DNA of 64,000 nucleotides from Stenopsyche tienmushanensis (taxonomy: Eukaryota > Arthropoda > Insecta > Trichoptera > Stenopsychidae): contig WACJ01000056.1 of assembly GCA_008973525.1 (NCBI GenBank), positions 186,001 to 250,000 on the forward strand, in the 5' to 3' direction. Under the pieces are notes generated by a model, which had not been told where the DNA came from, did no database searches, and was given only the letters and a program-made list of their open reading frames with translations. Made by a program: the position numbers and the translations under genes. Shown here piece after piece: positions 47,585-58,739 of the stretch (positions are counted from its first letter, which is position 1; the number at the start of each line of letters is the position of its first letter).

Positions 47585-47640
47585 GGGCGCGCACATCTTC
47601 GTTAGGACGTATATATACGTCCCGCCCACCTGGCGTGAGT
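47585..47640. repeat. Perfect 18 bp palindrome in a GGGCG..CGCCC context
   Basis: GGACGTATATATACGTCC (47605-47622) is a perfect palindrome. It is flanked by GTGGGCG on the left and CGCCCAC on the right, extending the symmetry with mismatched spacers. Could be an element end or a protein-binding site. Confidence 0.5.
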
Positions 47641-48290
47641 TTGTTTTATCAATTTTTTTAACGATGCTTAGAATCTATAAAAAACAATTAAACATATATT
47701 TTTTTTATTTATTCAGACACAAAAACATATAGAGAAGTTAACAAAAACAAAACAATAAACAAAAACACACAAAGAAAATGGAAACTTTAAAACAATAAAA
47801 TATATTCATATATAAACCAAAACTTCTGTGTTATATATTTTAAAACATTTGTTGACATGTAGTGCTACCTGTCATTTAACGTGTCTGTTATGTGACTTGA
47901 GGACGAATAAAATTATAAAACTTCTGAGGCATTCAATTAAAAATAATTAAAGAAAAAATTTGTTCAAGGGTAGATTTTCGTTATTTAATAGCCACACATC
48001 ACACATCTGTCTTGCCATCGATATTATATTGGAACTGATTTCATTGGGAAGTCTAAAAATATTCCTAATCAAATCTTTGGATCGTTCTTAGGTATAAACA
48101 TTCAAGTAAATACTACAAATAACTGAAGACGCCAATCAAATATGATTCACGAAATCCCAGTTAAATATACTGACATCTTACCATAATAGATTGCATTGCT
48201 TTGAATTAATCAAGTGGTGTACACTTTAGGGGCTGCCATCACCCCTCTTCAACATAAAGCCTTAAATCTGCCAATGCATTCGTATACATA
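47641..48290. other. No gene recognised
   Basis: AT-rich sequence with A-rich runs. No repeat or gene seen. Confidence 0.5.
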
Positions 48291-48294
48291 TACC

Positions 48295-48400
48295 TGTTGG
48301 TAGAATAGTGGCCTAAGTGCCGGATTGCTAGGACAATAATCTCGAGCTCAAATCTAGTTTAATTAAATGTGGTCGCTTGCCACATGCGATCCATCTATTG
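48295..48400 (+). mobile_element. SINE-related tRNA-like head
   Basis: Plus strand: TTGGTAGAATAGTGGCCTAA (A-box region), then CTCGAGCTCAAATCTAGTTT (decayed B box GAGCTCAAATC), then ATGTGGTCGCTTGCCACAT, which corresponds to ATGTGGCTGGCAACCACAT in the SINE at 58 kb. The part after this hairpin differs from that SINE, so it is a related subfamily or an old truncated copy. Confidence 0.45.
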
Positions 48401-49155
48401 CCCTTCAAAGGGTGCAGTGTGCCATTTGCTAGCTTGTATTGCCAATTTGTATCTTATTTCATGGAATTGGATGATTGTATCGCTTTAAAAATGGCGCCAA
48501 ATCGTTGATCTCCAATGCATTTGATTGGAGCATTGCCATTTAAAACAATGGACTGAAAAATATATGATTTCATGCTGTTACGATTTGACCTATTTTTGTA
48601 GGATGGATTCACTCAGGTGACATCAAAGAAGAGTTCTTATTGTTGTAGTCCACTTGAAATTGCTACAAAAGATTGGTTCATGAGTCTTAATATTAAGACT
48701 GTGTAGTTTGTATCGTTTGAAAATTTCTGCAAAAATGGACTTACTGTTCTTGTTGTTTGAGTTGTGTATGTATTTAACGCTACATCCCTGCAAGAAAGCA
48801 TTTTTAATGTTTCTGCATAACTAAACAAAGACACGAAACAGACTGAATGTTGAGGAATGGCATGAAGTTGTCTTTAATAAATACTAAGCCTTACATTTTA
48901 AAGCTAACAGATGCAAATATTCTCATTGTGTTCAACTCTTAATTATATTAATATTCTTAAAAATCTATTACACATTTATATTTCTGAATAGTTCTTATCT
49001 TTTAACTAGCTTTAATTACCACTATGCTTCAAATCATGGTTTTAAGGATGCAACCATATCAAGTAGAGTTTCAAATATCTCAGAAACTAGGAATTCCATG
49101 GATTAACTTAAAAAAATAATTGGGTTCTGCATTGTCGTATCTTAAAATCAATTCT
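48401..49155. other. No gene recognised
   Basis: No feature recognised beyond possible SINE body to about 48480. Confidence 0.5.
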
Positions 49156-49163
49156 GCCTTTAA

Positions 49164-49710
49164 CCTTTTGAAAAGTGAGCAAATTTAAAATCGATAAAGT
49201 CGTTGATGCCATAATCGCTTTACACCGATTACTTTCTGTCAGCTCCTATCAGCGTAAGACAATCTTCAATTCGAGGCTGAGTCAATTGTAAATGAACACT
49301 TGATAGTGCATACAAGACCACTTTATTTCTTTACATAAACAATGCACAAAAAATCGATTCAAGTGCTCCTCCTTCAGAAGGAAATGATAATTGGACAAAG
49401 ACTCATTCAACACGCAGCGAAGAACAGCAAGCAGTTAAATAAACAAACACTCTCGATAACACACAATATTCGGTCGTTTCTTTGCGTAAACAAATAACAC
49501 ACTTGAAATCGAAATCATTATAAGTGGATAAATTTGGGCTTAACGATCTATACAATCATGCGATGCATATGAAGAAGCTATCCGTCTCAGTCTCCCGAAT
49601 TGCGCTAAGTTCTCTTTGTCTCTGTCCGCCTCGGAGCTTCAATGCACAAGAGTGCTCTTTCTGAATAGTGAAGGTCAAAACGGATATTTCCGTAAGTACT
49701 CACGAAAAGG
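49164..49710 (+). mobile_element. piggyBac-like MITE, copy 2
   Basis: Flanked by TTAA at 49160-49163 and 49711-49714. Left end CCTTTTGAAAAGTGAGC; right end on the minus strand CCTTTTCGTGAGTACTTACG, a better preserved terminal repeat than in copy 1. The body matches 5913-6442 almost throughout, differing in the last roughly 60 bp. About 547 bp with no transposase frame. Confidence 0.72.
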
Positions 49711-49714
49711 TTAA

Positions 49715-52690
49715 TACATCCCACCAAACACAAAATAGAACCGTTTTCAGAAGAAACGTTTGTGGAAAGTCATTGTTTTTCTCTCTTTGGAAGAAAAGCA
49801 AAATATGTTCTCAGGGTGCAAACATTAATGCAAAATTAATAAATATAATTTTTGAGAAGGGAATTCCTTATTATGCTTATTAAAAAATTATGCTCTTGTC
49901 CCATGTTTTTTGTATATTTTTTACTATTGCCAATAAAAAGCGATCAATATCATTAATTAGTTGGTGGGCAATGTTTCATATGTGTTTTCATCCAAAAGAA
50001 ATTTAATAACCAGCCCTTAAATTTGACTTCATATGAAGGAATTCATTTAGCCCAACTCCATCAAACGGATTACGTATGCACGCTAAAATTAGTCGTACAG
50101 CAAATCCGCGGATCAAACGCGTCAAATTATTCCAGAGTTAACCCGTGGCCATTATTATTTGGGTTCCGAGGGCTCTCAAACCGCGGGGCTTTCATCTGTG
50201 ACGCTTGGGAAGCTGCGGTACAAAACATGTTTTTTGTCGGGCTCCACTACCTGTTTTTATTTTGACCGCAAGTTTTTTGCCCTCTTTATCTCGACCGACC
50301 CATTTAACCCTACACGGGCGGACACGGGTCAGTAACGCCCCCGTAATGAAACACTTTTTTTCTGTACTAGGCTACCACTTCGAATGTCAATTTTATACTT
50401 GCGCAGTGGGAAGCAAAGGTTGCCCATTACATTTATATCATTTCTGCAATGTGCGCAAATCCCTTACATGTTGTGTACGTCAGGTTTTCCCTCCGTAGGT
50501 TTTTCCCTCTATATATATTTTTATGAGCACATTAAAATGAACGTGACTTACATTATAGTCTCTCGTGGACATTGTGGAGCTGGAAAAGAAACGTAGAGCT
50601 TCTTTTCTAATAACCATCAAGAGAGGCCTTGTTTTCATAGCTTTTCGAGAAATCTAATAATAGTAGTCTAAGTAGACACAAATCTAGATAATTTTTCTGT
50701 TTTGCGTTTGACAATCTCAAAAAACTTGATCTATATTAGACCATGTATGACGTTGATCTATGTAAGTCTTCATTATTTGGCGCAGATCATCTATTTAACG
50801 ATTTATTTGACTAGACGGATGGGATGCACCTTCAATTTTTCCTTGTAGTCACAAGCTCTCCCACATAGCATTTCAGACCAAAAGCGCTGCAGAATGTCAA
50901 TATTAGAGGTAGATAAGGTACGTCAGATCAGTATCTCGTATTTCGAAATTAGGTTTAGTAGCTTTGTATTACAATATTTTACTCTTCAGGGATAATTTTG
51001 ATTTTTAGCCTATCACAAAATCAATCGTTTCAATCTAAGCTTATCCTGATTTCTTGATCTAAAAAGTAAATTCTGAGGTGGTCAATAATAATCTTGTTAT
51101 ATGTGTACCACGCGTGAGAGGCAATAAGAAACTACAAGAAAAAAGTCTCTATGGAGATCTTCTATGTAAACAATTCTATTTAAATGAAAAGCTTTAAGAT
51201 AACAGGAGTTGAATAAATACCACGCAAATCAAAGCCGTTTGAAATATAGCACATAAACGATTTAAACGCAAAGCGAAAAAATCTACCATCAAATTACAGG
51301 CTTCAGCATCTCAAGAAATTTGTCCCTCTTTGAAAAAAATACGCCCTTTGAGATGAAATAATAAAGAGTAGACAGTTCGCATTAAATTAAATGAAAAATG
51401 AGTGCACAGGCGTGAATTTTATAATCAAATTTATATAATTTCACCCCAGCTCCGAACGCCAGCGCCTATTAAAATTCATACAAATAAATACATCCATCAT
51501 ATATGAATATAAATATTCCCAGCGTTCATATTTAAACAGGCCCGGTAAAAAATGAACATTCGGATCCCAAAAAAAAAAAAAAAAATTATGTGTGGGGATC
51601 TCTTACGATTGCACCCCTAAGGCCGATTCATACTGCGAGCCTATTGAATTCCATCTTTTTTTCTTTTGGAAATTCTTTCGACGCACTCGTATCGTTCTTA
51701 GTTTTATTGTAAATTGAAACGGTGTATATAAAATAGAAGTAATGACACTATAAAGCTTTCGAGTCTTTCGCATTAAGTTCTCGAATTTTTTCTCGTCCTT
51801 ATCGCGTAGCCTTTTACGGCGCGATTGATACGATCGGCTCTTTATATTTGTTTTGTGATTTACTACGGCATTATCGCTCAGTTGAAGGCATTTAAGATGG
51901 AGAATTGGATTTGACAATTGGAAGAAGGATTCGTTTGAATTCTGAATATTTAAAGCCGGGCGGATAGACGATCTATAAAACTATTCATCAACATAATTAA
52001 TTTTAATACATACTTTAATGTCTATTATTCGTCATCTTCAAACAATAAGATTCATATTAGATTGCTTATTTGGCTACGATAGAAAATCTTATCACAGAAC
52101 ACTAAGGACTTAGGATATAGTGTAAGGACTGCATTTTAATAAAGCTTTAAACTCATTTACAAGCTATCACAATCATCATGAACAAAATACCAATCTAAAT
52201 TAATAAATATTTATTTTAAAAATGTAATTGTAAGGACTCAGAAATAACTAATTGTTGAGTAATTTCCTGTATTGATAAAATCTGCTATTTTTTTATTATT
52301 CATGATATCCTTTTAGAAAATTTCCCGGAAGTTCTTATCGCGCATAACTAAAACAACTTTATAATTAAATTATAATATTAAATTAATTTATAATAAATAG
52401 ATAAATAATAATTAGATTAAACAACTTTATAACGGGACAAGCATGATCAGTCGTTTTTTGTTACTGATTCTTTAAGACCTATAAATCGGAAGTTGTTGTG
52501 AGGCGATTCATTTTAGGTATTTTATTTAATTTATATTAAGTATTGTATAGCTAAAGAGGTTTCGAATAATGGTAATTGTGTATATTTAAAGTTTCATGCT
52601 AGCATTTCAAATTACCATAGAAAGATGCCATCAGAATTATCTGAATTAAAAAAATGGATTTTTCCATTTTTTAAATTGGTTGTACTGATA
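49715..52690. other. No gene recognised
   Basis: A less AT-rich part at 50020-50520 and a 104-codon minus-strand frame at 51603-51917 (rich in Arg and Lys) were examined; neither shows a domain or splice support. A run of 17 A lies at 51569-51585. Confidence 0.45.
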
Positions 52691-52696
52691 ACAATA

Positions 52697-53090
52697 CAGT
52701 AGACCCACGGTAATCCGGCTCCAGTCTAATCTGGCACCCCTGTAGTCCGACATCCCGATACAAGTATAGTACATATGTACGGTAAAACTTCGTCAATGTA
52801 AAAAATGAAAAAGAGTGTTTTTGAACTGCCTAAATCGTAATGAATCTTTTTGAAAATTGGCAATTAAGTACGGCGAAAGACCGCAATGTATGATACAAAA
52901 AAGAATCGCGAGAATATACAAAAGTTCGTCTCCACCATTGATTGTGGACCAGGCAAGACACAAACTATCAAGAAAACTAAATATTCAGATTTAGAATAAT
53001 CCTTGTATATATGGTTTCTTCGTGAAAGAGACGGTCATACACCTATTTGTATGAGAATATTTGACCGGACCGAAACCGAGAGCGAGATCG
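52697..53090 (+). pseudogene. pogo/Tigger transposase relic with 5' terminal repeat
   Basis: Starts CAGTAGACCCACGGTAATCC after TA (52695-52696), with the repeated TCCGG and TCCGAC words of Tigger-type ends. Further in, the plus strand encodes YDTKKNRENIQKFVSTI (about 52890-52940), matching the end of the CENP-B/pogo helix-turn-helix (VYDIKKN...I..F). KYSDLE, a stop and SLYIWFLRERDGHTPI (to about 53063) match the DLE.AL..WF...R..G.PI start of the second DNA-binding domain. The catalytic DDE part and the 3' end are absent. Confidence 0.7.
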
Positions 53091-55225
53091 AACCGTTACC
53101 AGGCACCATAGCGTGGATCAGGCCTAAGATAAAATAAGCTGAGAAAGAATTATTTCAAAGCGTATAGCAAAAAATTGTTACAAAACTTACGCCCCTTATT
53201 GTTTTGTAACCTGTCTAAACAAAAGCTTAAAAACGGAACGTATTTTTGGCATTACCAATATTTCCTTGTAATGGTAAATTATTGTCACTGTACTTTGTGA
53301 AAAGAATTGCCAGATACGCGAGATTTATAAATCATGAAAAATTTGTTAAAAATTCAATAAAAACACCTTTGGTACTTATTGTATTAGAAATAGAAGCACG
53401 ACATTGAAAATAATGTTATATTTATCATACATATAATTAAATACATAAATAATGCAATTAAAATTTAGCACGGTCATTTTACGGTTAAAGTGGGCGTTTT
53501 TGTCGGGTTTCTGTTATTTTAGCCAGACGCCGATGTACAAAATAAAAGAGACCAATTTCCTGATATCAATTCATTTCAGAAGACCTACAAATTGTCGGAT
53601 AAGTGTAACAGTCCCATCGTCGCGTCCATCGCCCTAAGCGCTCGCGTCGCGCTTGGACTGGACGCAAACAAGATAAGCTCCATTAATTTTCGAACGTTAC
53701 GCGTATGCTGTGCGGCCTTATTGAATTTCTATCGCGCTAGGTGTATGTCACACTCGCACTATTTATAGCGTGTATATTGCTTCATATTTTGCACTTTGAA
53801 TGTGATAGCCCTTAATATGCGAAACGCGTTCGCATCTGACGTTATATATTCATGTCGCTGTAGAGCTGTAGCTTCACATTCTGATGGGGTGCGAGATGCG
53901 AATCGACTTATGTTTTATGCTTAGAATGTGACCAAAGATATCAAACTCAATTCGAAGAAAAATACAATTCGATATTCCCATTCAATATGAATGAGTGAAT
54001 ATAAATCAGGTTACACACGAGACTAATCTCTTCTCCCATATTTATGAGGATTGATAGGAAAGTTCAAATGATGAATTTTAAATTGTATGTACTTTATTAC
54101 GAGCAATTTACGCACACCGCATCAAATGACATTTTATTTTTATCTTTTTTTAATAATATATATTATAAATTATTAAATCAATACATTTTTGATTAATCTT
54201 AGTAATGTATGCGAAAATTTAACACCATATCACTTTAAGCTATTTATCTCCTTAGATTAATAGTATTTCCCCTTAAAATCACTCAAGGGGAAATCATTTG
54301 TTATCTTATGCGATATTCATAACAATTTATTGGGGTGAGGTTTTCAACCCTACAGCCAAGCTTGACTGACATTTACCGCCAATGGATAGACTGATTGGGC
54401 GTAAAAGTCACGTGATTGCCCAAGCGACGAAGCAAGGAAAATAGCCGGCATTGTATGGATAGTTGAAATCAATTAGGTGTTATACGAAGCAGCGTTACGT
54501 GGGAACTCATGTATATTAATTTATCGAGGTATTACAGAAAGTGCCCTTTGAGAATGAACGATATTTTACCAAGCTGGACTATAGTTTGGGCTAAAATCGG
54601 ACATCAAAGTTGCAAGTAATGGATGAGTTTAGCTCAATTAGCCTTTGACATTAACTTTGATTACTTCTTGACTAAACAGTAAATGATCACATAATTAAAC
54701 TTATAAGCAAAATTCAAAATAGTATACAATTTAGATCTAACAATCAAAACAAAATACATTTTTAATTTTATGCATAACATAAAAGATGTGATTCATAGTT
54801 GAAACATATTGTTAACCAATACTAGGAATTAAAGACGCACTGTTTATGTATGATCTAAATGTAAACCGAATAATTATGCGATGTATAAACCAAATAATTC
54901 CACGAAGTAGTTAAAATAATAATGGTGCATTTCAATATTACAAGTGTGTTCAATTGTATGTCTGCTGTTGATTATTCCAAATATTTAAATATTCTGTAAT
55001 ATTCAAAATACACTGCAAAAATATCAGTTATTTTGTTCTCAATAATGAACCTTATCATCGTGACTTAATATAAATAAAAAAAATCGGCGATTTGCATAGC
55101 TTAAGATTAGAAAATTTAAGCATAATTTGTTCTGTTTTAGTAAATATGTAGTTATTATAAAATAGCCTGCAATATTTAGTGGCCGGAATCGAAGTGATTG
55201 TACATGTACAGAAATTCATGAAAGC
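53091..55225. other. No gene recognised
   Basis: A CpG-containing patch lies at 53610-53740. No domain or repeat copy recognised apart from the hairpin at 54265. Confidence 0.45.
54265..54294. repeat. Perfect 10 bp hairpin
   Basis: ATTTCCCCTT and AAGGGGAAAT are exact complements separated by a 10 nt loop. It is not followed by a T run on either strand at a distance that would suggest a polymerase III stop. Confidence 0.45.
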
Positions 55226-55229
55226 AATA

Positions 55230-55400
55230 CAGTCAAACTTTCAATAACGTCAAAATAGGGACCACGCTATAGAAAGTTCGGCACCCATACAAAATTTGGG
55301 GTTAAGTTCACAGAATATGTTAAAGAAGGGACTGTTATACGAAAGACCGCCGCAAACGCTATAGGAAAAAACTATGGAAGTAGACGCAACAGAAAGGTTA
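55230..55400 (+). mobile_element. pogo-like element end, tentative
   Basis: CAGTCAAACTTTCAATAACG follows TA at 55228-55229, resembling CAGT..A.CCTCG.TAACG ends of insect pogo-like elements; GACCACGCTATAGAAAGTTC follows. No second end or transposase. Weak, single-ended evidence. Confidence 0.3.
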
Positions 55401-56040
55401 ATTGTATATATTAATATCAACTCTTCTAAAAAGTTATAAATAATCTGTCATCTTAGATAATGTCATAGTTTGAGGGGTTCATGTATTAAATCTGTGTTTC
55501 AAGATAAGAACACATCGTTAGATGTATGTATCCTACATTCATCCAAATGAAAGTACTACTCTCGTTAGATATACCTGACATTCGTAAGACGTGTGGTGAA
55601 TTATTTGCGTTTTTAAAATTAAAATTCAAAATTTAATAAATTAATTATTGAAATCATACCGAAATAGATTATTTTTAATTGAGTTCTAATTTTCAAGTTC
55701 TAAACTCTAAAACATTTTTTGGTGTGCTTTTTTGCTCTAAAATATTTTTTTTCGTAACGTGTATGGTCCGATTTAAATTCTTCATAATGCCGCAGAATCG
55801 CTTTGCATAAAATAATACGATCCATTTTACTTCCCCATACCCGAAAACTCGAGATATTACTCTGAAATTTATATTCTAATCGAAGACTCGATATAAAAAT
55901 ATATGTATGCGTTGATAGGAGCATGAATATGTTATGGCTTAGGAAAAAATGGATATGGGCTCACATTCCGATCACCGATCGCTACGAGACACCAGCACTC
56001 GGTCGGATTAGAATGTGAATGGAATATGTGTATTAACATC
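55401..56040. other. No gene recognised
   Basis: No feature recognised. Confidence 0.5.
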
Positions 56041-56046
56041 GTTTAC

Positions 56047-56221
56047 CTCGGCGCATGTATATTTGGCGCGGAAACCGTATGCCGGCTTATCCTCGGTGGT
56101 AATCCACGATCCAAGTGCATTTAGAGCTTCGGTGTCGCAGAGAAGTGCGCTAGGAATGTTACTCGCGGGGCTGTTTCGAGTGGCCACTACGTCGTCTCTC
56201 TGGGGCATTTCAAATAAAACG
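56047..56221 (-). CDS. Candidate internal exon, possible CUB-domain end
   Basis: On the minus strand a frame opens after a possible acceptor (GACGCAG at 56222-56228) or starts at an ATG at 56208, and runs to GCC GAG, followed at 56046 by GTAAAC, a usable donor. Near its end it encodes GSWITTEDKPAYGFRAKYTC. GF[RK]AKY after an aromatic-plus-acidic strand is the usual close of a CUB domain, and a Cys follows. Upstream residues include SNIPSALLCDTEALNALG. Third codon positions are much richer in G+C than the surroundings. Against it: the acceptor has a poor pyrimidine tract, the Cys-to-GF spacing is shorter than in typical CUB domains, and the opposite strand is also open. No partner exon was found with confidence. 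A TATAAAAG lies about 140 nt upstream, so a first exon is the alternative. Confidence 0.4.
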
Positions 56222-56234
56222 CTGCGTCAACTGA

Positions 56235-57695
56235 AATATCATGTCTCCTACCGACGAGGGGAGTTCAAGTGGATACGCGATACACAGGGAGGTCGTAAAC
56301 GAATGATGAAATTTTTCCAGCCAAACAAAATATACAAACCTTTTTTGGCCGACTTTGCTTTTATACCTATGTGATATCAATACTTTGCACCGGACGATGT
56401 GATAACATCAAACGATTTATACCCCTGTATAGAAAGGACGAATGTATCGCGGAAAGGAAATTGATATAGAAACCTGAGTATACCCTATAAAATATACTGA
56501 TTATTTCGAACACCGTATATTTTTTGCAAATTATTTCGCTTTTGTAACGAAAATATAATGAGAATTCAAAATGGTGAGCGAAAATAGATTGGGGGTTTAC
56601 AAGAGTGGTAAGTTATGAATCCTGAATATTTTGTTTTCGACCTCCCATACAATTAACATAAACATAGTACATAAACAATATGAAAATATAGCAAACAACT
56701 GGTAATAAATCCCAAAAATAATAAGGAAACTTGTATAATAACAAGTTTAATTTACAAATTGTTCAACATATATGACTTTAATCTCTCCGCAAGCTCAGTG
56801 TTAACTACGACCGAAGCCTTGACAACTCTATTAACTCGTTTCTCATGGTTAGGTCGTTGAAATGCAGCCAGGATTGCTTCCACGGTAATTTTCTAAGCTA
56901 ATCATTTTCTAGAAAGTCTTATTTTGTTTGTAAGATCATCATCATTTTGCGAGATCATGAGTGACGCTTGGAATTTCAAAGACATGCGGAAGTTCATATG
57001 ACATTTAATAATTCGAAAATGGCATAATAATTCATAAGAAGTGGTTATTGGCACTTGTGGTGAGTGTTAAAATTGCTTCATTGCAACGAGCACGCATTGG
57101 ATATCGTATAATTTCTATAACGAGATGAAATATGACATAAAAACATTTTATATGCGTGGTTTTATTATGAAAATTACTCGAGAATGAAACATAAATATTG
57201 TCTTTTTCTTAATTTTTAACTTGACTATAATTAAATGTTGCAAATCAAATTATAGACTAAAACATAATTCAATATCAGTTGATAAATCAATAAATATAAA
57301 CTTAAATTATTTGAGCGAAAAAATTTTTTTTTAGTAATTCATTTGATTAAGAATAGCACAAATTATTCATTATCGCTTCGAAATATTGCATTGTGTTGAT
57401 TTGGTTGATATTCAACTCGCTTTCGCAACTATTGAATGGTTTCGATTATATAACATCAAAGAAGAAGTAAAATTGGATTTAATATTGGATGTGGAAATAA
57501 ATAAAGATGAATTTGAGATTAACTAAGATTAGATGCAATTGAAAACTATGATTAGCAATCACAGACACATTCGAGTCCTTTGAACGATACATAGACTGGC
57601 CTAATTTGATGGCTTATCATCATATAATTTAATGTCGACATTGATGGTGAATTCGACAGAACTTGACTTTAATGATTCTATTATTTGATGTTTGC
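56235..57695. other. No gene recognised
   Basis: Contains TATAAAAG on the minus strand at about 56355-56365, which may belong to the candidate exon. Otherwise AT-rich with nothing recognised. Confidence 0.45.
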
Positions 57696-57701
57696 TAAAT
57701 A

Positions 57702-58736
57702 CGAGGGGATTCAAATATAACCCGAAATTTTGCTGTATAAATTTATTATTATTTTTAGTGATATATACAAATGTATTATTTTTTTACGTAGTTACCTTCA
57801 TTAGGAAAAAAATCATTGAATAGGAAACTTCATGATCCCGTCACTGAAGAAAGAAGGGGGCTGCTCCGAAAAACAGTTACGGCACGCATTGTTTGAGCGT
57901 AACGTTGTCATGAAATCATTTTCCTCCTCAATTGCCTCTTTAATGGATCAAACACACGATAGTCACACTGGGCCAAGTCTTTGTTGTTTAAGAGTTTCTC
58001 AGAATTTTTTTTTTTTTTTTTTTTTTTTTGCGGTGGCTTTTAGCGATCCCTTTTATGGAATCATTACCAACCATTTTGACATGGTTTTTCATGGCATATA
58101 TATGTTTTTAAAAATGTGGTTGCCAGCCACATCTCCTGTGGGATTCGAACCCGAGATGATCGAGTTATGAGTCCAACCGCTTAACGCGGGACTACCTACA
58201 GGAACTTTCTCAGAATAATTGGGTTAATTTATCACGAGTTACTGTTGCTGTATGCGACCGCGCGTTATCATGCAGAAGAAAGACACTTCGAATCGTTTTT
58301 CTTCATATTTTGTTATGATAAGCCTCTGTCATATAGAAAATCAATCAATAAAATATCTTCCGAGTGCCAAAATACCTTAACAATCACTTTTCCTGCAGAC
58401 TTTTTTTTGACATTCAGTCCTTCACAAAATCTTTAGGCTCAATCAAACATTTGGATTTTACTTAGAGTAGCATCACCGAATTGTGCCTCAAATCTCTTAA
58501 ACATTTCACTTGATTTCGCACCGTCTTTTAGTGAAAACGAATAATTACACGTTGCGCAACAGAGGATGCTACTTCTCACTTTTTTTTCAGTGTTAGCATC
58601 AAGAAGCTTTCTATCCGATGGAATTTTATTTCTAATGAAAGGAATTATGTAAAAAATAAGATACTCCATTTGTATTTTTATATATCACCAATTCATTTGT
58701 ACAGCAAAATTCCGGTTCATATTTGAATCCCCGTCG
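57702..58736 (-). mobile_element. mariner element with both terminal repeats, inactive
   Basis: Left end CGAGGGGATTCAAATATAAC and right end, on the other strand, CGACGGGGATTCAAATATGA are inverted repeats of about 36 bp flanked by TA. The minus strand encodes transposase pieces in order: FKRFEAQFGDATLSKIQMF (first helix-turn-helix); GKVIVKVFWHSEDILLIDFL, where the expected first catalytic Asp after FW is His; LLHDNARSHTA with the second Asp; DLAQCDYRVFDPLK with the third; and CFSEQPPSFFSDGIMK at the C terminus. A large internal deletion joins the HTH to the catalytic part, stops and frame changes are present, and a SINE is inserted at 58006-58205. Only about 825 bp is mariner, against 1.3 kb usual. 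Confidence 0.85.
58006..58205 (-). mobile_element. tRNA-derived SINE with target duplication
   Basis: Flanked by the exact duplication TTTCTCAGAAT (57995-58005 and 58206-58216). On the minus strand it starts with a tRNA-like head: an A-box region TAGTCCCGCGTTAAGCGG, then the B box GGTTCGAATCC (58151-58141), then ATGTGGCTGGCAACCACAT, a short body with CCATGTCAAAATGG, and a poly-A tail seen as 24-25 T at 58005-58029. About 200 bp. It interrupts the mariner transposase between its second and third catalytic residues. Tail and duplications are intact, so it is younger than its host and probably the youngest insertion in the window. Confidence 0.85.
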
Positions 58737-58739
58737 TAT

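Noticed and set aside
51569..51585. Poly-A tail of a retroposed gene
   Set aside because: The 17 A run has no target duplication and no recognisable exon or SINE body next to it.
51603..51917. 104-codon Arg/Lys-rich minus-strand frame as a gene
   Set aside because: No domain, no splice or promoter support, and similar-length chance frames are common here.
56015..56374. 119-codon plus-strand frame overlapping the 56 kb candidate exon
   Set aside because: It is antisense to the better supported minus-strand frame and shows no motif of its own.
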